NCBI RefSeq assembly: GCF_000955975.1
Contig: NZ_JYJF01000142.1
Span: forward strand, 1 to 15,074
Direction: 5' to 3'
Length of the DNA stretch: 15,074 bases
Source of the DNA: Saccharothrix sp. ST-888
GTDB taxonomy: Bacteria; Actinomycetota; Actinomycetes; Streptomycetales; Streptomycetaceae
Shown: positions 6,598-12,570 of the stretch, one piece after another
Layout: each line of letters starts with the position of its first letter
Numbering within the stretch: the first letter of the stretch is position 1
Translations under genes and position numbers: made by a program
The notes under the pieces: generated by a model
What the model was told of the DNA's origin: nothing
What the model saw: only the letters and a program-made list of their open reading frames with translations
The model's database searches: none

Positions 6598-7425
6598 ATG
6601 GCACGGGCAACGGTGCGGCGGCGGGTGGTGCGGCTGCACGGGGACGAGCGGGCGGCGCGGCCGGATGCGCTGGCGGCGGAGGAGCCGCTGGAGATCCGGG
6701 TCGGCGGGGAGGCGCTGACGGTGACCATGCGGACCCCCGGACACGACTTCGACCTGGTGGCCGGGTTCCTGGTCGGCGAGGGGCTGGTGGACCGCGGCGA
6801 GCAGCTGTCCGCACTCCGCTACTGCGCCGGGACGGACGCCGACGGCGCCAACACCTACAACGTGGTGGACGCGACCGTGCGCGGTGCCGCCACCCCCCTC
6901 TCCAGCCACCGCAACCTGCTCACCACCAGCGCCTGCGGCCTCTGCGGCCGGGACACCGTCGACGCGGTACGGATGCACATCCGCCGGCCGCTCGACCGCG
7001 ACCCGCTGACGGTCTCCCCCGAGCTGCTGTACCGCCTGCCGGACCAACTGCGCGCGGCGCAGCGGACCTTCGAGTCGACCGGCGGACTGCATGCCGCGGG
7101 CCTGTTCACCCGAAGCGGTGAACTGCTCTGCGCGCGCGAGGACGTGGGCCGCCACAACGCGGTGGACAAGGTGATCGGCTGGGCCCTGCGCGAGGGCCGG
7201 CTACCGCTGACGGGGCATCTGCTGCTGGTCAGCGGCCGCGCCTCGTTCGAACTGACCCAGAAGGCGGCCCTGGCCGGGATACCGCTGCTGGCCGCCGTCT
7301 CGGCGCCGTCCTCGCTCGCGGTGGACCTGGCCGAGGAGCTGGGCCTCACCCTGGTCGGCTTCCTGCGCGGCAAGGGCGCCAACGTCTACACCCGCCCGGA
7401 CCGGATCACCCCGGACGTCGACTAG
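6598..7425 (+). CDS. fdhD: FdhD, sulfurtransferase/sulfur carrier for formate dehydrogenase
   Basis: A 275-aa protein of the FdhD/NarQ family. FdhD carries sulfur from a cysteine desulfurase to the molybdenum (bis-MGD) cofactor and is needed for active formate dehydrogenase. The sulfur-carrying CxxC is in TTSACGLCGRD (Cys113, Cys116). Other family blocks are EEPLEIRVGGE, GHDFDLVAGFLVGEG, CAREDVGRHNAVDKVIG and the C-terminal SGRASFELTQKAALAGIP...FLRGKGANVYT. Start ATG 6598 has AGAGG about 5 nt upstream. No formate dehydrogenase gene is in the window, so its partner must lie elsewhere. It is transcribed away from hutH and converges on the next gene with 31 bp between stops. The protein is cytosolic and the identification is secure. 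Confidence 0.96.
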   Translation: MARATVRRRVVRLHGDERAARPDALAAEEPLEIRVGGEALTVTMRTPGHDFDLVAGFLVGEGLVDRGEQLSALRYCAGTDADGANTYNVVDATVRGAATPLSSHRNLLTTSACGLCGRDTVDAVRMHIRRPLDRDPLTVSPELLYRLPDQLRAAQRTFESTGGLHAAGLFTRSGELLCAREDVGRHNAVDKVIGWALREGRLPLTGHLLLVSGRASFELTQKAALAGIPLLAAVSAPSSLAVDLAEELGLTLVGFLRGKGANVYTRPDRITPDVD

Positions 7426-7431
7426 CCCACC

Positions 7432-7449
7432 CCGGCCGCCGTCGGCCGG
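7432..7449. terminator. Bidirectional hairpin between convergent genes
   Basis: CCGGCCG (7432-7438) and CGGCCGG (7443-7449) pair perfectly around a 4-nt CCGT loop. It lies exactly between the fdhD stop at 7425 and the stop of the opposing gene at 7457, so it could end both transcripts. There is no T-run. Confidence 0.65.
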
Positions 7450-7456
7450 CTGTACG

Positions 7457-7837
7457 TCAACCGTGGTTCTGCCGACGGCTGCGGCGGCGGACCACGATCA
7501 CCACCACGATGACGGCGACCAGGACCACGAAGAGGGCGATCAGACCGAACACCACCCCGATCAGCTTGCCGAAGAAGCCCTTCTTCCTGCCCTTGCTCTC
7601 CGACTTGGACTTGGACTTCGACTTCGACTTCGACTTCGACTTCGCCAGCAGGACGGACGACCGGGCCCGCGCCTCCACCCGCACCTGCACCCGGCCTCCG
7701 TCGGCGGCCGCCGGGTCCTGGGTGATCGTCAGCACCGAGGCCGTCCGCGGCGCAGCCGACGCCGCCGGTCCCGCCAGGACCGCCCCGCCGACGGCCAGGG
7801 CCAGGGCGAGCAGTACCGCGGTCAGACGTGTTCGCAT
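7457..7837 (-). CDS. Secreted/membrane-anchored small protein with (Lys-Ser)n tract
   Basis: A 126-aa protein with a clear topology. Residues 1-29 look like a Sec signal peptide (MRTRLTAVLLALALAVGGAV, cleavage near ASA-AP). Residues 30-65 would be a short extracellular segment with a VQVRVEARARSSVLL stretch. Residues 66-86 are a KSKSKS-type basic low-complexity tract ending ESKGRKKG. Residues about 88-116 are a strongly hydrophobic membrane span, followed by RRRSRRQNHG at the C-terminus, positive-inside. It would thus be a type I single-pass protein with a positively charged juxtamembrane linker outside the cell. The start at ATG 7837 is chosen because the longer frame (7900) adds a non-signal-like tail; the ribosome site is weak. 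I do not recognise a family. A wall- or polyanion-binding role for the tract is speculation. Confidence 0.78.
   Translation of the reverse strand: MRTRLTAVLLALALAVGGAVLAGPAASAAPRTASVLTITQDPAAADGGRVQVRVEARARSSVLLAKSKSKSKSKSKSKSESKGRKKGFFGKLIGVVFGLIALFVVLVAVIVVVIVVRRRSRRQNHG
7602..7643. repeat. Hexanucleotide tandem repeat, 7 units, inside the (KS)n coding tract
   Basis: Seven back-to-back units of GACTTG or GACTTC (plus strand) fill 7602-7643: two of the first type, then five identical GACTTC. On the minus strand they read as alternating AAG and TCN codons, giving Lys-Ser repeats. Unit gain or loss keeps the frame, so length can vary without breaking the protein. Confidence 0.95.
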
Positions 7838-7918
7838 GCGGAGCCCCCGTTCCCGCCACGGCCCCGACGGCCGACGGCAGCACCAACTGTCCCATTCCAC
7901 ACGCTTGTTGCGACAGAA

Positions 7919-7951
7919 CCCGGGCAGAGTCGAAGCAGAGCTGTGCCCGGG
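7919..7951 (-). terminator. Hairpin downstream of the diguanylate cyclase gene
   Basis: CCCGGGCA (7919-7926) and TGCCCGGG (7944-7951) pair perfectly (8 bp) around a 17-nt loop, 67 bp after the stop of the GGDEF gene and upstream of the small membrane-protein gene. It is a plausible terminator separating the two same-strand genes; the large loop makes it less certain. Confidence 0.45.
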
Positions 7952-7999
7952 CTGTGACGGGCCCGGCAGCGGGCGGTCCCAGAGCCGATCGGGCAGACC

Positions 8000-8029
8000 C
8001 AGGGCGGCTCAGGGCGGCTCAGGGCGGTG
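8000..8029. repeat. Three copies of a 10-bp direct repeat at the GGDEF gene's 3' end
   Basis: CAGGGCGGCT occurs at 8000-8009 and 8010-8019, with a third near-copy (CAGGGCGGTG) at 8020-8029. The third copy supplies the last proline codons and part of the stop of the diguanylate cyclase, and the other two lie just beyond. It looks like recent slippage at the C-terminus. Confidence 0.85.
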
Positions 8030-9824
8030 GCGAGGTCGGCCCGGAGAGGGCGACCGCGACCAGGGCCCGGAGTGCGGCGGTGACCTGACCGAACGGCAGG
8101 GTGGACTCGTCCGCGAACAGCTCCACCAGCCAGCCGCCCGCCGCGTTGCCGCCGCCCGCCGCGAGCATGCCCTTGTAGCCGCTGACCACCATCATCGCCT
8201 CCTCCGCCGGGTCGTTCCCGGCGGCGCCGGACCGCAGCGCGAAGGCCCCCCCGCGTACCGCCCGGCGGGTGAGCGGGTAGTAGCCGAGGTCGAAGACCGC
8301 GTCGGGGGCCTCGATCTGGGCCCGCTGGGTCTCGGCGCCGCTGCTGGTCGGCCCGCTGGTCATCCGGTAGACGGCGTGCTGGGCGGTACGCATCAGCTGC
8401 GAGCCCGGCGGCACGTAACTGACCCACCAGCCGACCGCGTCCAGCAGGCGGGCGGCGGTCTCCGCGACGGTGACCAGTCGGCTGAGGGTGTCGGCGGGGT
8501 GGTGGACGCGGACCGCGCCGTGCTGGTCGAGGGAGGCGAGGACGACGGCCAGCAGCTGCCCGGGGTCGGCGCTGTGCGCGGCACCCCGGAACCGGCGGCG
8601 GTCGCCGAAATGGGCGCGGCCCTGGCCGGGGCGGCGGCCGCCGTCCGCGCGGTGGTGCGGGTCCGCGGAGTCGGCCAGCAGGACGGTCGGGTCGGGGGTG
8701 AAGCCGGGGCCGTGGCTCCGTCCGGCGACCACGGGGTGAGCCGCCCGGGCGGCCTTGGCCCGGTACTGGGCGGCGTCGGCGAGCCGGAACAGCCGGTCGG
8801 AGGTGGTCACCGGGCCGATCGAGTCGCCGGTGGAGGCCACCCCGCAGGCAACCCCCTCGCCGTCCGCCAGGGCCAGTGCACGGGCGCACAACTCCTCGGC
8901 CACCACGACGACTTCGTCCGCCTTCTGGCCCTCGACGAGCAGGCAGAACTCGTCGCCGCCGAGCCGGGCGGCCAGGCTGCCGGGGAGTTTGGCGGCGGCC
9001 AGCGAGAGCTGGTGGGCGAACCGTTCGAGCAGCCGGTCGCCGACCTCGTGGCCGAGCTGGTCGTTCACCCGCTTGAGCCCGTTGACGTCGCAGACCACCA
9101 GGCTGACCACGGTGTTGTCGCGGTTGTGGGCCTGGAGTGCGCTCTCCAGCCGGGCGTCCACGGCACGGCGGTTGGCGAGCCCGGTGAGCGGGTCGGTGAA
9201 GGCGAGCCGGCGCAGGTCGGCGAGGCGCTCGGTCTGGGCGAGCCCGGCGGAGATCTGGGCGGCCAGCAGGGTCGCGTAGTCGGCGTCCGCATCGGTGAAG
9301 ACCGGCAGGCCGACCGTCCTGGCCAGGTAGAGCTCGCCCCAGGCCTGGCCGTGCAGCACGATCGGTGCGACCAGGCAGCACTCCCGCCCGCGCCGGCGCA
9401 GTCCGACGGCGCGCTGCTGGCAGAACGCGCCGGCGCCCGGGTGCGCGTGCACGGAGTGCGGAGCCTCGATGTTCTCGGCGGTCTGCACCCAGGCGCGCGG
9501 GAGGCGGCCGGTGGTCCAGTGCTCCTCCAGATAGGTGACGATCTCGGGGAAGTCCGCGACCGGGTAGGACTCGTCCGCCGGCAGCTCCTCCTCCCCGGGG
9601 GCCAGATCGCCGTGGTTGACCAGCACCCGCAGCCGGCCCGACTCCCGGTCCCAGACGGAGACGGCGGCCATGGTGGCACCGAGCGCGGTGGTGGCACGGA
9701 CGGCTGCGGCACGGACGGCGTCCAGCGGAGTGAGCGCGGCCGCCATGTCCTGGGCCAGTTCGACGACGGCCTGCAGGCGCGGGTCGAGGGCCGGAGGTAC
9801 GGACACGTGCACGGGTTCCGTCAT
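8019..9824 (-). CDS. Diguanylate cyclase, GAF-GGDEF-GAF architecture
   Basis: A 601-aa protein predicted to make c-di-GMP from two GTP. Residues about 20-200 look like a GAF sensor domain (GATMAAVSVWDRESGRLRVL, VAPIVLHGQAWGELYL). Residues about 205-360 are a GGDEF domain with FTDPLTGLANRRAV, the metal-site DVNGLKRVND (Asp246) and an intact RLGGDEFCLLV (289-293). The RxxD inhibitory I-site expected five residues before GGDEF is absent (KLPGS there), so product inhibition by that route is unlikely. Residues about 415-590 appear to be a second GAF-like domain. It has no membrane segment, so it is a cytosolic sensor enzyme. Start ATG 9824 is favoured; GTG 9839 is possible. I recall a GGDEF gene beside hutH in S. 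coelicolor. c-di-GMP controls development through BldD in this group. Confidence 0.93.
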   Translation of the reverse strand: MTEPVHVSVPPALDPRLQAVVELAQDMAAALTPLDAVRAAAVRATTALGATMAAVSVWDRESGRLRVLVNHGDLAPGEEELPADESYPVADFPEIVTYLEEHWTTGRLPRAWVQTAENIEAPHSVHAHPGAGAFCQQRAVGLRRRGRECCLVAPIVLHGQAWGELYLARTVGLPVFTDADADYATLLAAQISAGLAQTERLADLRRLAFTDPLTGLANRRAVDARLESALQAHNRDNTVVSLVVCDVNGLKRVNDQLGHEVGDRLLERFAHQLSLAAAKLPGSLAARLGGDEFCLLVEGQKADEVVVVAEELCARALALADGEGVACGVASTGDSIGPVTTSDRLFRLADAAQYRAKAARAAHPVVAGRSHGPGFTPDPTVLLADSADPHHRADGGRRPGQGRAHFGDRRRFRGAAHSADPGQLLAVVLASLDQHGAVRVHHPADTLSRLVTVAETAARLLDAVGWWVSYVPPGSQLMRTAQHAVYRMTSGPTSSGAETQRAQIEAPDAVFDLGYYPLTRRAVRGGAFALRSGAAGNDPAEEAMMVVSGYKGMLAAGGGNAAGGWLVELFADESTLPFGQVTAALRALVAVALSGPTSPPP

Positions 9825-9894
9825 GGTCGCCTCGCTCACCGGCTCCGCCTCATCCCTGATGCCCCGGGCCTGCCCGGGAGTGCCCCGGAACGCT

Positions 9895-9912
9895 CCAGGA
9901 CTGCCATCCTGG
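9895..9912. promoter_or_regulatory. 6-bp inverted repeat upstream of the diguanylate cyclase
   Basis: CCAGGA (9895-9900) and TCCTGG (9907-9912) are perfect arms with a 6-bp gap, in the 164-bp space between the adenylate cyclase stop and the GGDEF start. A second short dyad CCGGGC-CT-GCCCGG lies closer to the start, near 9864-9877. DNA between about 9905 and 9975 is less GC-rich than its surroundings, so the GGDEF gene probably has its own promoter there; I cannot name the -10. Confidence 0.35.
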
Positions 9913-9988
9913 ACCAAGGCTATGGCCCATTGCTGGGACTTTGCCCTATTTGTCTGGGCGAATGTGTGCGAATCCGGTGAGGCCGGGT

Positions 9989-11095
9989 TCAGAGGTCGTG
10001 GACGTGCCGGGTGAGCAGCCAGGGCTCCACCAGACCGAGCCCGCGCACCGGACGGCGCCACATCGGCTGGAGGTGGAACCGGTGCTCGGAGGCGTCGACC
10101 GTGTGGTGCTCCTCCATTCCGTCCACCGAGGCGGAGATCGACGGCGGTACGACGCCGCCGTTCAGCTCCAGCGCGGCGGCGAACTCGCCGTCCACCAGCA
10201 CCGCGTCCTTGGGCGCGATCGAGGTCAGCCGGCTGGCCAGGTTCACCGTGGTGCCGAAGACGTCGCCCATCCGCGAGGTGACGGTGCCGAAGGCCATACC
10301 GACCCGCAGGGCGGGAATGGTGTCCTCCTTGGCGAGCGCCTCGACCAGGCTGAGCGCGATCTCGGCGGCGGTGGCGGGGTCCTCGCTGACGTAGAGGATC
10401 TCGTCGCCCAGGGTCTTGATCACCCGGCCGCCGAACCCGGCGATCAGGTCGGAACAGGTGTTCTCGAAGCTCTCGACCAGCGTGCCCAGTTCCTCCTCCT
10501 CCAGGCGGCGGGAGAGGCGGGTGAAGCCGACCAGGTCGGCGAAGCCGACGGCGAGCCGGCCGCTGGTGATCTCGGTGTCCTCGGCGGCCTGCACCACCCG
10601 GCCGGTGACGGCGGCCAGTTGGCGCCGCCAGACGTACACCAGGAACTGCTCCAGCTCCGGCAGCAGCAGTTCGACCAGCGGGTAGGCGACGTCGGCCCTG
10701 GTCATGCCGGGCTCGATGGACTGGGTGAGGTTCTCCAGGAAGGTGTCCATCTGCCAGCCGGCCAGCCGCGCGGTGGTCTGGCCGGTGGAACGGGCCACCT
10801 GGATCGCCATCGGCTCGCTGATCAGCCCGGACTCCACCAGCCCGGCGAGCCGCCGCAGCGCGATCACATCACCGTCGGTGAGAGCTCTGGACTGGCCGAT
10901 GTCCGGGAAGCCCATCGCCCGCCAGAAGCGGGTGGCCATCTCCATCGGCACGTCGGCGGCGCGGGCGGCCTGGTACGGCGTGTACCGGCGCGGTGCGTCG
11001 AGGATCAGCCGTTCCAGGTCCAGCGCGACCGTCTGACCGTCCGGATCCGTCGTGTCGCCGTTGCCGCCGTTGCCGCCGACGTTTTCGCCTACCAC
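9989..11095 (-). CDS. cya: Class III adenylate cyclase with N-terminal regulatory domain
   Basis: Predicted to convert ATP to cAMP. The catalytic domain shows FADLVGFTRL (metal Asp187), VIKTLGDE (Lys227 for adenine recognition, metal Asp231) and GDVFGTTVNLASRL (Asp278 base recognition, Asn285 and Arg289 for the transition state). All key residues are present, so ATP is the expected substrate. Residues about 25-160 form a helical regulatory domain (RRYTPYQAARAADVPMEM, ARSTGQTTARLAGW) like that of the autoinhibited, pH-responsive actinobacterial cyclases typified by Rv1264. It matches what I recall of S. coelicolor Cya, which acts through the cAMP receptor Crp in germination and development. 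The start is uncertain: GTG 11095 has GGGGA at 7 nt, GTG 11122 has GAGAGG too close, and an ATG at 11248 seems too far. There is no membrane span. Confidence 0.94.
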   Translation of the reverse strand: MVGENVGGNGGNGDTTDPDGQTVALDLERLILDAPRRYTPYQAARAADVPMEMATRFWRAMGFPDIGQSRALTDGDVIALRRLAGLVESGLISEPMAIQVARSTGQTTARLAGWQMDTFLENLTQSIEPGMTRADVAYPLVELLLPELEQFLVYVWRRQLAAVTGRVVQAAEDTEITSGRLAVGFADLVGFTRLSRRLEEEELGTLVESFENTCSDLIAGFGGRVIKTLGDEILYVSEDPATAAEIALSLVEALAKEDTIPALRVGMAFGTVTSRMGDVFGTTVNLASRLTSIAPKDAVLVDGEFAAALELNGGVVPPSISASVDGMEEHHTVDASEHRFHLQPMWRRPVRGLGLVEPWLLTRHVHDL

Positions 11096-11233
11096 CGGTC
11101 CATCCCCGTGCGGTTGCCGCACTTGCCTCTCGTCCTGACCTGTCCCAGGGGCGCCCCGACCACCGCTCGGGTAGTGGCGCGCCTCACACCGCTGCCAGGT
11201 GGAATGTTCGCACGGAATCACGTAATCCGGGGC

Positions 11234-11256
11234 ATCCGGCCGGGACAAGGCCGGAT
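11234..11256 (-). terminator. Hairpin downstream of birA
   Basis: ATCCGGCC (11234-11241) and GGCCGGAT (11249-11256) pair perfectly around a 7-nt loop, 46 bp past the birA stop and before the adenylate cyclase. It probably ends the birA transcript, leaving cya with its own promoter; it lacks a T-run. Confidence 0.6.
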
Positions 11257-11301
11257 CGGAACCCCGTCAGGACCCCGCCACGCCTCCCGGCGCGCCCGCG
11301 C

Positions 11302-12195
11302 TCACGCCTGCTCCGGCCGTACGTGCACGACGTCCCCCGCCGCCACCGCCTGGCGCTGGCCTTCCGGGGTGCGGACCACCAGGCGGCCGTCGCCGTCCAC
11401 CGCCACCGCCTCGCCGACCAGCTCGCGCCCGCCGGGGAGTTGGACCCGGACGGGCCGGCCCAGCGTGGTGCAGCGCGCCGTGTAGGCGGGCAGCAGTCCG
11501 CTGGCGTGCGGGTCGCCGGCCGCCGCCACCCACTCCCGGTACAGCTCGGCGAACTCCCGCAGCAGAGCACGCAGCAGGGTCTCCCGGTCGGCCACCTCGG
11601 CCCCGGCCAGCATCAGCGAAGCGGCGGTGGGGACGGGCAGTTCGGACTCGCGCAGCGAGACGTTGACGCCGAGTCCGGCGATCACCGCGCCGCCGCTGAG
11701 CTCGGTGAGGATGCCGCCCACCTTGCGCTCGGCGCCGTCCACGGTGACCAGCAGGTCGTTGGGCCACTTCAGGCCGACCTCGATCTCCGCCACCCGTCCG
11801 AGTGTGGTCGCCGCCGCGACACCGACCAGGATCGGCAGCCAGCCGTACCGCTCGACGGGCACGTCGGTCGGCCGCAGCAGCACGGAGAGGAAGAGACCGG
11901 AGCGGGCGGGGGCGCTCCACTGCCGTTCGAGTCGGCCGCGCCCCGCGTTCTGCGACTCGGCGACCAGGACGGCGCCCTCGGGCTCGCCCTCCTTGGCGCG
12001 GGCGGCGAGGTCGGTGTTGGTGGAGCCGGTCTCGGTGACCACGTCCACGGCGGTCCAGAACCCGTCCGGGCGGACGAGGTCGCGGCGCAGCCGGGCGCCG
12101 TCCAGCGGCGGGCGCTCCAGATCGGTCCAGGGGGAGGGGCCGTCGTGGCCGAAGCCACGCAGGCCGCTGCGGCGGGGGCGGGAGGGGTCGGTCAC
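11302..12195 (-). CDS. birA: Biotin--[acetyl/propionyl-CoA carboxylase] ligase, monofunctional
   Basis: A 297-aa biotin protein ligase that makes biotinyl-AMP and transfers biotin to the carrier domain of acyl-CoA carboxylase alpha subunits. Visible motifs are TETGSTNTDLAARA, the biotin-AMP loop QNAGRGRLERQW (GRGR at 85-88), LKWPNDLLV (143-150), the catalytic-lysine region ERKVGGILTE (Lys158), and AGLGVNV. The C-terminal domain ends around DGRLVVRTPEGQRQAVAAGDVVHVRPE. There is no N-terminal helix-turn-helix, so unlike E. coli BirA it should not repress biotin genes. GTG 12195 gives VTDPSRP; the frame upstream is low quality. No Shine-Dalgarno is seen, and a -10-like TACGCT sits 6 nt upstream, suggesting a leaderless message. 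It is divergent from pccB, the carboxylase that depends on its product. Confidence 0.96.
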   Translation of the reverse strand: MTDPSRPRRSGLRGFGHDGPSPWTDLERPPLDGARLRRDLVRPDGFWTAVDVVTETGSTNTDLAARAKEGEPEGAVLVAESQNAGRGRLERQWSAPARSGLFLSVLLRPTDVPVERYGWLPILVGVAAATTLGRVAEIEVGLKWPNDLLVTVDGAERKVGGILTELSGGAVIAGLGVNVSLRESELPVPTAASLMLAGAEVADRETLLRALLREFAELYREWVAAAGDPHASGLLPAYTARCTTLGRPVRVQLPGGRELVGEAVAVDGDGRLVVRTPEGQRQAVAAGDVVHVRPEQA

Positions 12196-12201
12196 CGGGC
12201 C

Positions 12202-12207
12202 AGCGTA
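12202..12207 (-). promoter_or_regulatory. -10 element for birA, leaderless geometry
   Basis: TACGCT on the minus strand (12207-12202) is followed by six bases and then the GTG start, so transcription would begin on the start codon itself. This TAnnnT spacing is the known pattern of leaderless actinobacterial genes. No clear -35 is visible. Confidence 0.5.
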
Positions 12208-12470
12208 CCGACGGTGGCGCCTGACGGCCTGCCGGGCGATGCATCTGGGCGCGGCGCAATCCTCCGGGGGCGGAGGAGCGTTCCAGGGGCGGGGAGAAGC
12301 CGTCAGGGCTCCGGGGAGCCGGTCGGGGCGAGGGAGGTCGGTTTTGGGTGCGGGGAGCCGGCAGGACCCCGGCCGGAGCGGCGGGTGGCCGTAGGCCGCC
12401 CCATCGTCCCGCAGAAACTCCGGTGAACACACTGTGTCGCTGGCCATAACCGGAAGCCGCCCGCGCTGGC

Positions 12471-12488
12471 TACGCTACCCAACGGTAG
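12471..12488 (+). promoter_or_regulatory. Putative pccB promoter with overlapping operator-like dyad
   Basis: TACGCT (12471-12476) is a good -10 hexamer, identical to that proposed for birA. The inverted repeat CTACC (12475-12479) / GGTAG (12484-12488), with a 4-bp CAAC centre, overlaps the end of this -10 and the predicted start of transcription near 12483. That position suits repressor binding. A -35 is not obvious. Confidence 0.45.
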
Positions 12489-12570
12489 TTCGCAGCGCCG
12501 CCCTGCCCGCACGCGCCCTCACGCGCAGAACCGAACAGGTCGCGGCACATGGACCAGGGAGAGCCACCGG

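Larger units (their letters stand above)
12196..12570. other. Divergent birA-pccB control region, no gene
   Basis: These 375 bp contain no credible coding sequence. From left to right I see the birA -10, a perfect 7-bp hairpin TCCTCCG (12260-12266) / CGGAGGA (12271-12277) with a GGGG loop, a G-rich stretch on the plus strand (about 12270-12370) with several GGGG runs, a short ACACA-C-TGTGT dyad (12427-12437), and the pccB promoter with an overlapping dyad (12471-12488). The pccB leader would be roughly 90 nt. Regulation of both genes from this region is likely but unproven. Confidence 0.6.

Noticed and set aside
7509..9980. An 823-codon plus-strand frame opposite the (KS)n protein and the GGDEF gene
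   Set aside because: It spans two genes and their intergenic hairpin; the minus-strand proteins have recognisable domains and a signal peptide, this frame has none. Its alternating Asp-Leu/Asp-Phe stretch is just the complement of the hexamer repeat.
12421..12440. Possible cAMP-receptor (Crp) site GTGAACACACTGTG upstream of pccB
   Set aside because: It does not match the spaced GTG...CAC pattern I recall for Streptomyces Crp; only a short ACACA/TGTGT dyad is present.
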